This document shows positions 16,801 through 23,686 of a stretch of DNA of 23,796 bases, one piece after another. The position numbers and the translations under genes were made by a program. Location: positions 1 to 23,796 of the forward strand of contig CAAFYX010000026.1 of NCBI GenBank assembly GCA_900767375.1, given 5' to 3'. The stretch comes from Rikenellaceae bacterium. Lineage in GTDB: Bacteria > Bacteroidota > Bacteroidia > Bacteroidales > UBA932. Under the pieces are notes generated by a model. The model had not been told where the DNA came from. It worked only from the letters and a program-made list of their open reading frames with translations, and did no database searches. How positions within the stretch are numbered: the first letter of the stretch is position 1; each line of letters begins with the position of its first letter.

Positions 16801-17147
16801 TTCATGATGGAGAAAGCCACAGGGAGTATCTCGTCGAGGCACTTCTCGATGGCCTCGTCCTCGTCCTTGACAAGCTTGTCGGACTCGGTGGCGAGCTTCT
16901 CCTTCTCGGACACAGGGAGTTCACCCTCGAGTGCCTGGCGGATCTCCTCTATGCGTGCCTCGAACGGAGCCTCCACGGCGCGGAGCTTCTCCTTCAGTTC
17001 AGTGGACTTTGCACGAAGCTCATCGTTGCTGAGCTTGTCGATGATATCGTACTGCACCAGGATCTGGTCGAGATATGGCTTCACAAGCTTCATATCCCTC
17101 TCAGCCTTGGTGCCGAATATTTTTCCAATAATACTAGCTAATGCCAT
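13878..17147 (-). CDS. secA: Preprotein translocase ATPase SecA (enlarged Bacteroidota form)
   Basis: A 1,089-residue SecA, the motor that pushes unfolded proteins through SecYEG; E. coli SecA has 901. Walker A ATGEGKT is at 192-198 and the DEAD-type box is VDEVDSVLIDDARTP at 298-311. NMAGRGTDIKL and RQLRGRAGRQGDPGSS mark the second helicase domain, and GRNDPCPCGSGLKYKNCHG at the C-terminus is the zinc-binding SEC-C motif (CxCx8CH) that contacts SecB and lipid. The extra length comes from an insert before Walker A (about residues 60-165) and another after the DEAD box (about 330-440), both familiar in Bacteroidota. The ATG at 17147 (MALASIIGKIFGTKAERD) is chosen because upstream codons to 17270 lie over the promoter. 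It may be the first gene of secA-bactofilin-lemA-DUF2207. Confidence 0.97.
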   Translation of the reverse strand: MALASIIGKIFGTKAERDMKLVKPYLDQILVQYDIIDKLSNDELRAKSTELKEKLRAVEAPFEARIEEIRQALEGELPVSEKEKLATESDKLVKDEDEAIEKCLDEILPVAFSIMKSTARRFAENPTIEVTATQFDRDLSINKDFVRIEGDKAIYQNHWLAGGNEVTWDMVHYNVQLIGGTILHQGKIAEMATGEGKTLVATLPVFLNALAGKGVHVVTVNDYLSKRDSEWMGPLYMFHGLRVDSIDKHQPNSDERKRAYDCDITFGTNNEFGFDYLRDNMAMRSADLVQRKHHFAIVDEVDSVLIDDARTPLIISGPVAKAEDDAQYAEFKPFVERLYNSQRTLVTQCLNEAKKLIAAGDEQEGGKLLLRAHKGLPKYQPLIKFLSEPGMKALLQRVENYYMQDNEKEMPVVTDDLYFVINEQQHSVIKTDKGDAMLAQSVGNEDFFLLPDVGAKTAEIMAEDISLAEKQEKKDALMEDFSLKSERVHVVEQLLKAYAMFQKDVDYIISDDNKIKIVDESTGRIMEGRRWSDGLHQAVEAKENVKVEAATQTFATITLQNYFRMYHKLAGMTGTAETEAGEFWSIYKLDVVVIPTNRPVIRDDQEDLIYKTKKAKYAAVINRVVELSKAGRPVLVGTTDVETSELLSRMLRLRGIKHNVLNAKEHAREAEIVAQAGQTSAVTIATNMAGRGTDIKLPQEVKDCGGLAIIGTERHDSRRVDRQLRGRAGRQGDPGSSTFYISLEDKLMRLFGSEKIAGVVDRLGMADDEALEASMLSSAIEKAQKKVEENNFGIRKRLLEYDDVMNYQREAIYSRRRNAISGERIEIDVMNMMTDTAAIIVESCEGMNYEDFEQTIMAKLSIDLGFDEEFYSKAKDQEIADKLCEHMLDVYNRRMDALVSKVAPIIAQVYEKQGSMYQNIALPISDGRKVLNLSVDLKRAYETESREVAKRLSQTIILYQIDEHWKEHLREMDDLKQSVQNASYEQKDPLVVYKLEAYNLFADMLTSLNQDVLSFLLRAFIPLREDAPQRTQAPRRTDMSQMRTQHDNLSTNGEQKSNSPIRVDKQVGRNDPCPCGSGLKYKNCHGKLQ

Positions 17148-17173
17148 TTGTTCAAAAATAGTGAAAAGGGAAA

Positions 17174-17204
17174 CAAAAATATTACAAAAAACCGAATAAT
17201 CAAA
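17174..17204 (-). promoter_or_regulatory. Consensus promoter of secA
   Basis: On the minus strand TTTG (17204-17201) is followed by exactly 19 bases and TATTTTTG (17181-17174), a full match to the Bacteroidota -33/-7 consensus. It lies 26 bases before the secA ATG. A second TATTTTTG (17160-17153) ends 5 bases before the ATG but has no -33 partner. Confidence 0.8.
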
Positions 17205-17224
17205 ATCATGCCACAACAACTGTC

Positions 17225-17262
17225 TGCCAATTTGGCATTTATCCCCACGAAAGTTCAACTTT
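17225..17262. repeat. Two 13-bp palindromes between secA and the glycosyltransferase gene
   Basis: TGCCAA-T-TTGGCA (17225-17237) and AAAGTT-C-AACTTT (17250-17262) are each perfect 6-bp inverted repeats with a 1-base centre, spaced 25 bases centre to centre. They lie upstream of the secA -33 element, and the second covers the -33 position of the divergent glycosyltransferase promoter. They could be protein-binding sites. Their arms differ, so they would not bind the same factor in the same way. Confidence 0.4.
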
Positions 17263-17275
17263 AACCACAAAATGC

Positions 17276-17283
17276 TATATTTG
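17276..17283 (+). promoter_or_regulatory. -7 promoter element of the glycosyltransferase pair
   Basis: TATATTTG, followed by C, is a perfect TAnnTTTG element that ends 7 bases before the ATG at 17291. A -33 TTTG is missing (GTTC is at that place, inside a palindrome). The transcript would start within a few bases of the ATG. Confidence 0.55.
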
Positions 17284-17290
17284 CAAGGTT

Positions 17291-18277
17291 ATGTGCGAGG
17301 TAAGCATCATCATCGTCTGTATGAACAGGCCGGACAATCTTTATCCGTGCCTGGCCAGCATACGCGAGACCACTTCGGCCGGTTACGAGACCCTGGTGGT
17401 GGCATATATGTATGACAAGGAAGCCCTGGCGAAGGCCAGGGAGGATTTCCCGTGGGTGACCTTCATCGAGAACGACAGCATCAGCGGCTTCTCCGAGAAC
17501 AACAACCTCGCCCTTGCACAGGCCAGCGGCCGGTACTGCTTCATCCTCAACGACGACACGGAGCTCCCGGGCCCGACCATAGACAGGCTGCTCGAGGACA
17601 TCCGCGCACTGCCGGATGACACAGCCATCGTGAGCCCGAAGATGCTCAATTCCGACGGCTCGCTCCAGCTGCTCGGCCGCCCGCCATATCCCGCCTGGAA
17701 CTATGTCAGGCAGCAATGGCACCGGTATTCGGAGCCCAAGGACAATACCTCCGGCCGCACCCCCGACGCCGAAGTCGCCGGCCGCGCCCTGTTCCGCACC
17801 TGGGGGATCACCGGAGCGGCGTTCCTGATAAAGACCGAAGTCTTCCGCGACCTCGGATGGTTCGACGAAAGATACTTCTTCACCCCTGAGGACATCGCCC
17901 TGGGCGCAGCGGTCTGCCGCAAGGGGCTGGCCATCTACGTGGACAGGGACGCAGCCGTCTACCACCACTGGCGCACCACAGCGTCCAGGATGATGGCAGC
18001 CACACGCCCCGCAGCGGTCCGCGGCTCACTTATGTATTTCTCCGGCTTCCGCACGGGGAAATACCTCCTTCTCGCCGTCCCCGTATGGTGCGCGGAGTTC
18101 GCCAAGCGCCTGAAAGCCTTCGCCATAGCCACCGTGATGCCGAGCGACAAGCACTACACCGACCTGACAGTCTACCGCAACATCACCCGCAGCATCTTCA
18201 CACGCAGGACACCGAAACAGATATTCACAAAATACTATAACCGCATCAAACTCTCATCGAAATGGCAGAAATCCTGA
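17291..18277 (+). CDS. Family 2 glycosyltransferase (rhamnosyltransferase-like)
   Basis: A 328-residue GT-A fold glycosyltransferase, likely adding a sugar to a lipid-linked surface glycan at the cytoplasmic membrane. VSIIIVCMNRPDNLYPCLASI (residues 4-24) is the nucleotide-binding start. NDSISGFSENNNLALAQASGRYCFILNDDTE carries the GFxxNNN element and the metal-binding Asp pair at 88-89. GAAFLIKTEVFRDLGWFDERYFFTPEDIALGAAV near 175-208 is the acceptor/base region with a catalytic-type ED. The pattern resembles WbbL/RfbF rhamnosyltransferases, but donor and acceptor cannot be fixed. A C-terminal amphipathic stretch follows. Its last 16 bases overlap the next gene, so the two are coupled. Confidence 0.9.
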   Translation: MCEVSIIIVCMNRPDNLYPCLASIRETTSAGYETLVVAYMYDKEALAKAREDFPWVTFIENDSISGFSENNNLALAQASGRYCFILNDDTELPGPTIDRLLEDIRALPDDTAIVSPKMLNSDGSLQLLGRPPYPAWNYVRQQWHRYSEPKDNTSGRTPDAEVAGRALFRTWGITGAAFLIKTEVFRDLGWFDERYFFTPEDIALGAAVCRKGLAIYVDRDAAVYHHWRTTASRMMAATRPAAVRGSLMYFSGFRTGKYLLLAVPVWCAEFAKRLKAFAIATVMPSDKHYTDLTVYRNITRSIFTRRTPKQIFTKYYNRIKLSSKWQKS

Positions 18278-19152
18278 CAATCGTAGTGACATTCAACGGA
18301 ATGCAGTGGATAGAGCGCTGCCTCAAAACCGCATTTGAATCAAAGGAGGAGACCGACGTAATGGTCATTGACAATGCCTCCGAGGACGGCACTGCCGACT
18401 GGGTGCTGGCAAACCACCCCGATGTGCTCCTCCGCAGGAACGAGGAGAACATCGGCTTCGGCGCAGCGAACAATATAGGTCTGAAATACGCCCTGGAGAA
18501 CGGCTACAACTTCGTCTACCTGCTCAACCAGGATGCCTGGTTGTTCCCGGAGACGCTGTCAGCGCTCAAGCGCGCGCTCGTCGACAGGAGCCTGAAAGCC
18601 GGAATCGCCAGCCCGATGCAGATGGATGCGAAACTGTCGAAGATGGACTCCCAGTTCAAGAAGAAATGCGGCAAGCTGGTCAATGCCAGTGACTCAGAGA
18701 CAGTGGTAGTGCCGTTCGTGATGGCATCCCACTGGATGATCTCACGCCAGTGCCTGATGGCCGTCGGCGGATTCTCCCCCGCCTTTCCTCACTACGGGGA
18801 GGACAATGACTTCATCCACCGCGCCGCCTGGTACGGCTACTCCACGGTAGTGGTCAAGTCGGCGATGGCGGTCCATGACCGCGCCGCACGCAAAAGGACC
18901 AAGGCATACCGGATGAACCTGAAGAACATCAATGCGAGGGTGGCCGTAGCGAATCCTAAGAACATACCTCTGTTCACCATTCTGGGCCAGACATTCAAGC
19001 TCGCCGGAATGGGATGCCTGCATTTCTCCACCATCCCGTGGAAGGGCATAGGAGAGATGTGGTCATCGTTCAAGGAGCTCAGGGGTGTGCGCAAGGAAGC
19101 CCGTAAGGAGGGCGCCTTCCTCAAGTGGAACTCAGCGGAGGACAACGCCTGA
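18262..19152 (+). CDS. Family 2 glycosyltransferase
   Basis: A 296-residue GT-A glycosyltransferase, second of the pair. LTIVVTFNGMQWIERCLKT (5-23) begins the fold. VIDNASEDGTADWV and ENIGFGAANNIGLKYAL follow, and YLLNQDAWLFPETL holds the single metal-site Asp at about 91 (NQDAW, as in WcaA/RfbN-like enzymes). ALMAVGGFSPAFPHYGEDNDFIHRAAWYGY near 165-195 supplies the conserved GED. The C-terminal part is basic and may touch the membrane. The ATG at 18262 overlaps the previous gene by 16 bases. It ends by overlapping the stop of the convergent DUF616 gene by 21 bases. Specificity is unknown. Confidence 0.9.
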   Translation: MAEILTIVVTFNGMQWIERCLKTAFESKEETDVMVIDNASEDGTADWVLANHPDVLLRRNEENIGFGAANNIGLKYALENGYNFVYLLNQDAWLFPETLSALKRALVDRSLKAGIASPMQMDAKLSKMDSQFKKKCGKLVNASDSETVVVPFVMASHWMISRQCLMAVGGFSPAFPHYGEDNDFIHRAAWYGYSTVVVKSAMAVHDRAARKRTKAYRMNLKNINARVAVANPKNIPLFTILGQTFKLAGMGCLHFSTIPWKGIGEMWSSFKELRGVRKEARKEGAFLKWNSAEDNA

Positions 19153-19911
19153 CAGTCTCCCCCACAACTTGAATATCATTTCATTGAAGGCCGTCGAAGC
19201 ATCCCTGAGACGGCCTTTGACCGTCTTTTGCTTGACATATACGGGACCGTGGAGGGTGTAGCCGAAGAATGGATGGTTGCGGACATTGGACCCATCCGGG
19301 AGGATGAGGTCGTAACTCAGACCGGTCTTCCAGAGGCAGTACGTCTGGGAGAGCTGGTCGCGGCCGCTGAAGCGGTGCAGCATATCCCACCAGAGATTGT
19401 CGAATGCTATCACTCCCGGATCGCCATGGCGACGGAGGATGACATTGCTCTCATAAAGACCGAAATGGCGCGGCATACCCTCGCGGCGGAGGAACCTTGC
19501 GGTATTCATAACATTCGGGAGAGTCTCGCGACGGCCGTGGAGGATGCGGAGGGCTTCCTCATAGACATCGTCGCGGCTCGGATGCCGGAGACCGGCGATT
19601 GTGACACCGGAAGTCATCATGGACTCGAGACGGTCATAAAGCCGGACATCGGCGATTGTGACGTTTCCGTCTATCCAGAGAGTGTACTCGCAGTCGGGAA
19701 ACAGTTCATGGGGATGAAGCTTGTGCCAGCGGGATGTAAGGGTAGCAGTGCGTTCACGACGGGATAGCGGGCGGAACTCCCAGACGCCCTCAGTAACGGG
19801 TGTCGGGCTATCCGTAAAACAGACGTAGTCTATGTAGGGACATACAGCTGACGGATCTGGAAGAGTATCGTAACCTCCTGTGATGCAGGTGTATATTACA
19901 AGTCGTTTCAT
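19132..19911 (-). CDS. DUF616 family glycosyltransferase-like protein
   Basis: A 259-residue protein resembling DUF616 (PF04765), a glycosyltransferase-like family best known from plant TOD1/MUCI70 and found in bacterial polysaccharide loci. RLVIYTCITGGYDTLPDP (3-20) and DYVCFTDSP are characteristic of the family. YTLWIDGNVTI at 76-86 gives the IDGN that probably replaces a DxD motif. MTSGVTIAGLRHPSRDDVYEEA and GLYESNVILRRH also fit. No membrane segment or signal is seen. The ATG at 19911 overlaps the stop of the ATP-grasp gene by 4 bases (ATGA), so it is the last gene of the operon. Its 3' end overlaps the convergent glycosyltransferase by 21 bases. Sugar transfer is an inference from the family and neighbourhood. 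Confidence 0.82.
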   Translation of the reverse strand: MKRLVIYTCITGGYDTLPDPSAVCPYIDYVCFTDSPTPVTEGVWEFRPLSRRERTATLTSRWHKLHPHELFPDCEYTLWIDGNVTIADVRLYDRLESMMTSGVTIAGLRHPSRDDVYEEALRILHGRRETLPNVMNTARFLRREGMPRHFGLYESNVILRRHGDPGVIAFDNLWWDMLHRFSGRDQLSQTYCLWKTGLSYDLILPDGSNVRNHPFFGYTLHGPVYVKQKTVKGRLRDASTAFNEMIFKLWGRLSGVVLR

Positions 19912-20759
19912 ATCAGTTCACCGAATTTCCTGTCCCAGGAGGCAGGCTCGAAAGGTACGAGGCCGCCCCAATGATAGAATGTATATTCTCCAAAATATAT
20001 CTTCCCCCCGACCTGGTAAAGGTCAATGCGCACGTGCTTCAGGCCCTCCGAGAGCTTCGCCGCCAGCGCTTTCATTTCCTCCCAGAGCTCCGGTCTCCCG
20101 GGCGGCACCGGAGCGTTCGGATGGCCGTTGCGCACATCCAGATGGTTGAAGTCCATGTCGAAGAAATCGAACTTGGTCTCAACGAACGGGTCGGAACGGT
20201 CGGTGGCGATGAACATGAACTCCGGTTTTCCATTGAAACAGAAGAACTTGTAGTCCGGGACGCTGTCGCCCAGGTACTCTTCAGCAATAATAAGGGGCCT
20301 GACGTCCTTGTAAGCCCATTCACGCTCTTTCGGATAATAGTTCCTGCGCAGTGCGGCATCGAGCTTCGCACATGCTCCGGCGCGGTCGAAACTTCTCTTG
20401 TCAGTGCAGATAACGGCACTGCCGCTGTCGTGGTTGCATTTAAGCACGAACTGCTGCGGTAACGCATCGAAATCGATTTCCGCCGCGCTATGCCAGACGC
20501 CAAGGGTCGGAATGACATATTCAGATCCAATCCTGTCAGCGACGAAATGCTTGACGGTGTGCTTGTCGACGAGAGCCGTATACATAGGATTCCTGTCATA
20601 AAGCTTGATCCACTGAAGCTTCTCTGTATATGTCCGGGGGGCCTTCAGATGAAGTTTGTGTCCTATAAGTATACGGTATTTCCAGCGAAGGTAAAGGCTG
20701 TCGGGAAATCTCCCGCCAAACCTGTCGAGGAACCAGAGTTGTTTGGTTTTCAGCGACAT
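19908..20759 (-). CDS. TupA-like ATP-grasp protein
   Basis: A 283-residue protein resembling the TupA-like ATP-grasp family (PF14305), named after an enzyme of teichuronopeptide synthesis and widespread in capsule and O-antigen loci. The start LYLRWKYRILIGHKLHLKAPRTYTEKLQWIKLYDRN is the family hallmark. Candidate nucleotide and metal residues are Lys107 in QFVLKCNHDSGS, Glu160-161 in IIAEEYLG, Asp246 in RIDLYQV and Glu258 in FGEYTFYHWGG. ATP-grasp enzymes usually ligate a carboxylate to an amine, so it may attach an amino acid or similar group to a sugar; that is inference. It overlaps the flippase gene by 10 bases and the DUF616 gene by 4. Confidence 0.87.
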   Translation of the reverse strand: MSLKTKQLWFLDRFGGRFPDSLYLRWKYRILIGHKLHLKAPRTYTEKLQWIKLYDRNPMYTALVDKHTVKHFVADRIGSEYVIPTLGVWHSAAEIDFDALPQQFVLKCNHDSGSAVICTDKRSFDRAGACAKLDAALRRNYYPKEREWAYKDVRPLIIAEEYLGDSVPDYKFFCFNGKPEFMFIATDRSDPFVETKFDFFDMDFNHLDVRNGHPNAPVPPGRPELWEEMKALAAKLSEGLKHVRIDLYQVGGKIYFGEYTFYHWGGLVPFEPASWDRKFGELI

Positions 20760-22285
20760 ACTTTTGATTTTATAAACATTTTCTCCCCTCTGGTCAGGCA
20801 GAGGTTCCAGGCGCCGGCGGCCAGGCCGGCCCAGCCGGCTGCCAATATGAGAATCATACGAAGAACGGACTGGTCAACGAAAATCCAGACCAGAAGCGCA
20901 GATGCCACGGAAATAAGGGCTGCTCCAAGCAGCGGAAGCAGGGTGTCCTTCAGGAAATCCATAACAGGGAATGAGGCAAGCCGCCACGCCGTGAGCAGTC
21001 TTATGACATCCACCAAGGAATAGACCGCAATGAAGAGGATATATGACACATAAGGCTCCGCTCCCCTGCTGAATGCCACCCACGACAAAGCGAATACGAG
21101 CATGCCTACCAGTGACGACACGATGTAATATGTCCTTATGCGGCCATCAGCCTGTATGAGAGTGAGTAGAGGGTTGAAAGCCATGTCGGCGAACAACCCC
21201 AGAAGCATCAGGCGGACGAATATCACAGAATGCGGCGGAACGTCCCCGAGCCAGAGCCTGAGGAGAGGTCCGGTGCCGAACTCGAGAGGTATCAGAAATA
21301 CCAGCATCACCAGGCAGGAAAACTTCACGGCCTTGGAGACCAGGATGAAACAGTAGTCCCGGCTGCCTCCGACATAGCTCTTGGTGATCTGAGGATTTAT
21401 GGCGGTCAGAAAATTGTTTACGAACTGCTTCACGATGTTCTCTACCTGCATGGCGACCAGACGGGCGGCGTTCACGCCGACTCCGAAGTACCAGTTCGAC
21501 ATCAGGTTCACGCCCTGAGTATTGAAAAGGTAAGCGCCGGAGCCCATCACGTTCCATCCTGCAAATCCCGTCATCTCGCGCAGCAGGCCTCTGTCAAACA
21601 CCAGGGAGCCCCTGCTCTCTTCAAAGAAATGATGACAATATGTACTGTACGCCAGACGGACAATCAACGACACGGCCAGCATCAGAACTGCATAAATCTT
21701 AAGTTTGTCACCTCCCAGGAAATACAGGAGCGCCACCAGCACGAGCTTCAGCACAGCCTCCAGGATGCTTATCAATGCATACGCGCCCATCTTCTCGTGG
21801 GCCACTATGGTCGCATTGAAAGGAACGCTCAGAAGGTTCACCATCAGCACGCCCATCGAGCACTGGAGCACCCATTGGGCAGCTCCCATCCTTCCTGCCG
21901 GAATCTTCATATGGGAATGCAGCCACCACAAGCCCGCAGTTTCAGTTAACAGGACCACTGCAGCACAGAACAGCAGCTGGATAATCACAGCCGTGGAGAA
22001 AACACGCTTCAGCTTTTCGGAATCCCCTTTTCCAAGCCCCACGGTCATATAGCGGCTGATGGACTGGGAAATGGAGTTGGTGATGACTGTGAACATCGTC
22101 ACAATGCCGCCCACCGCTCCATAAATACCATAGTCGTCCACACCCAGCGCCTTGAGGACGATGCGGGAGGTGAACAGGCCGATGAACATCATCAGCAGCA
22201 TGCGGAAATAGAGGAAAACGGTATTCCTCGCCACACGTCTGCTGTTGGCGGAAACTGATGGAGGAGTGATGCTGGCGTCTGGCAT
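20750..22285 (-). CDS. Wzx-type polysaccharide flippase (MATE/MVF superfamily)
   Basis: A 511-residue multi-spanning protein with about 12-14 hydrophobic helices and no signal peptide. RNTVFLYFRMLLMMFIGLFTSRIVLKALGVDDYGIYGAVGGIV (about 19-61) is the classic first repeat of oligosaccharide flippases (GVDDYGIY corresponds to the G..DYG.. signature). It should move the undecaprenyl-linked repeat unit across the inner membrane for later polymerisation or transfer. Similar motifs occur in Bacteroidota capsule flippases. The gene starts 6 bases after the pyruvyl transferase gene and overlaps the ATP-grasp gene by 10 bases, so it is in the middle of the operon. No Wzy-like polymerase is seen in this window. 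Confidence 0.92.
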   Translation of the reverse strand: MPDASITPPSVSANSRRVARNTVFLYFRMLLMMFIGLFTSRIVLKALGVDDYGIYGAVGGIVTMFTVITNSISQSISRYMTVGLGKGDSEKLKRVFSTAVIIQLLFCAAVVLLTETAGLWWLHSHMKIPAGRMGAAQWVLQCSMGVLMVNLLSVPFNATIVAHEKMGAYALISILEAVLKLVLVALLYFLGGDKLKIYAVLMLAVSLIVRLAYSTYCHHFFEESRGSLVFDRGLLREMTGFAGWNVMGSGAYLFNTQGVNLMSNWYFGVGVNAARLVAMQVENIVKQFVNNFLTAINPQITKSYVGGSRDYCFILVSKAVKFSCLVMLVFLIPLEFGTGPLLRLWLGDVPPHSVIFVRLMLLGLFADMAFNPLLTLIQADGRIRTYYIVSSLVGMLVFALSWVAFSRGAEPYVSYILFIAVYSLVDVIRLLTAWRLASFPVMDFLKDTLLPLLGAALISVASALLVWIFVDQSVLRMILILAAGWAGLAAGAWNLCLTRGEKMFIKSKVCR

Positions 22286-22291
22286 TACTGG

Positions 22292-23611
22292 CTATTTTCT
22301 TCTGGACCTGTTCTTCTTCCTGCTCCCGGAATCCCTGAGGATGTCGACGAATATCTCGAAGCACTGGGAGGTAAGGAACTTCGCTCCTTCCATGGCCTTT
22401 TCGTCCTTTTCGAGGACATCCATCTTGTCAAGTATCCTGGCCAGGGCGACCTCGGCCTCGAAGGTCAGGGAGCCGGAGCCGAGGTCCGTGACCTTAGACT
22501 CGGAGAGGCGCTTACGGCCTCTCGGAGGGTCCAGGGCCAGGGTGATGTCCACTACCCTGTCCTGCTTGTCGACGGTCTGGAGCATGCCGAGGATGCGGTT
22601 TTCGTAGCTCATGGCGACAAACGGGACGTTATTGTTAATGGCGAAGACTATCGAATGATAGCGGGCGCCGACCACGCATTTGGAGCCGGCGATGATGGCC
22701 TGGTGGTACTCTGAAGACAATGTATCCGGGAGGACCACCACCCTTTCATCATTCACCTCGGCAGCGATATCCATGAAGAAGGCATAGTCGGCATCGGCAT
22801 AGTTCGCACCACAGAAAAGCTGCGGGAGCAGGACGAGCCTGCAGTCCTGGAACTTATCCAGGATGCGGCGGCAGAGCTCGGAGAAGAAAAGCTTGACCTG
22901 GGCCGGGGTGGACTTGCCGGAATAGTCCTTGGAATTCTGTATGAGATAGTTAGGCACAAGGACGATGTATTCGCCGTCTCCTATCTCTTCGCTGACTGAC
23001 TTCGGGATCTGCGCCATCGGCGTATAGAGGAAGGCAGTGTCCAGCGTAGGAAGGAAATCGATTCCCAGGTCCTTGGCTATCCTCTGGGACTCGAAGTCCC
23101 TCAGGGAGATGAATGAGGCCTTGCGCAGAGCCCTCCGGGATAGCCAGTTGAAGCGCTCATGGATCGGCGAGTCTGCCGGGAACGGTCCGATGGAGCGTCC
23201 GTAATACGCCACGCGGCAGCCGATGAACTCGGCCAGGCTGACAAAGAACAGATGGTCCCAGTCATACCGGCTTCCGAGGCTCTTGTCTCCCGGGGAGGAG
23301 ATGATCCAGTCGGCGCTTTTGTAAAGGCGTATGATTTTCCTGACGGTAGGGTTGAGAGGCCAGAGTATCCTCAAGCCGTGCTTAAGGTTCCAGATATATG
23401 TCTTTCTGTATCTGACGGTGGAAGGGAGGTTGGTGTACGTCACGCGGGCGTCATTGACCTTGCACTCATCCACGGCCTTCTGGGGACGTCCCACGAAAAG
23501 GACTTCGACAGAGCAATCCGGAAAATTCTGCAGGAGGCCGTAGACCAGCGCCTTATGCGCGGACTCGTCACCCCGGTTGAACATCGGCTGGTTTATCAGA
23601 AGAAGTTTCAT
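22292..23611 (-). CDS. Polysaccharide pyruvyl transferase family protein
   Basis: A 439-residue member of the CsaB/WcaK/AmsJ-type pyruvyl transferase family, which put a pyruvate ketal from phosphoenolpyruvate on sugars of surface polymers. MKLLLINQPMFNRGDESAHKALVYGL is the typical start (normally NxGDxAI). SADWIISSPGDKSLGSRYDWD and VAYYGRSIGPF fit the donor half. VVGARYHSIVFAINNNVPFVAMSYENRILGML near 325-355 is the conserved C-terminal motif with R, H and the N-N pair (CsaB has G.R.H). An odd feature is the C-terminus: SRKKNRSRRK, very basic, perhaps a membrane-surface anchor. First gene of the operon, with a -7 element upstream. Some members have other substrates, so pyruvylation is likely but not certain. 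Confidence 0.85.
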   Translation of the reverse strand: MKLLLINQPMFNRGDESAHKALVYGLLQNFPDCSVEVLFVGRPQKAVDECKVNDARVTYTNLPSTVRYRKTYIWNLKHGLRILWPLNPTVRKIIRLYKSADWIISSPGDKSLGSRYDWDHLFFVSLAEFIGCRVAYYGRSIGPFPADSPIHERFNWLSRRALRKASFISLRDFESQRIAKDLGIDFLPTLDTAFLYTPMAQIPKSVSEEIGDGEYIVLVPNYLIQNSKDYSGKSTPAQVKLFFSELCRRILDKFQDCRLVLLPQLFCGANYADADYAFFMDIAAEVNDERVVVLPDTLSSEYHQAIIAGSKCVVGARYHSIVFAINNNVPFVAMSYENRILGMLQTVDKQDRVVDITLALDPPRGRKRLSESKVTDLGSGSLTFEAEVALARILDKMDVLEKDEKAMEGAKFLTSQCFEIFVDILRDSGSRKKNRSRRK

Positions 23612-23628
23612 TGTGAATGAGAATTTAT

Positions 23629-23636
23629 CAAAGGTA
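23629..23636 (-). promoter_or_regulatory. -7 element of the pyruvyl transferase operon
   Basis: TACCTTTG on the minus strand (same word as at purT) fits TAnnTTTG and ends 17 bases before the ATG at 23611. No TTTG is visible at -33. It lies back to back with the tRNA promoter. Confidence 0.5.
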
Positions 23637-23644
23637 AGAAGTTT

Positions 23645-23675
23645 TTTGCGAACTCCGATAAAATCATTATTTTTG
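23645..23675 (+). promoter_or_regulatory. Consensus promoter of tRNA-Gly
   Basis: TTTG at 23645-23648, a 19-base spacer and TATTTTTG at 23668-23675 match the Bacteroidota consensus in full, as at secA. The tRNA 5' end is 12 bases beyond the -7 element. Confidence 0.8.
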
Positions 23676-23686
23676 TGAAAGCGTTC

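Noticed and set aside
17153..17160. Second TATTTTTG, 5 bases before the secA ATG, as a leaderless promoter
   Set aside because: It has no -33 partner, while the upstream copy has a perfect TTTG at 19-base spacing. It is kept only as a note.
17148..17270. 41-codon N-terminal extension of secA
   Set aside because: The codons cover a consensus -33/-7 promoter, and SecA proteins begin near MALASIIGKIFG.
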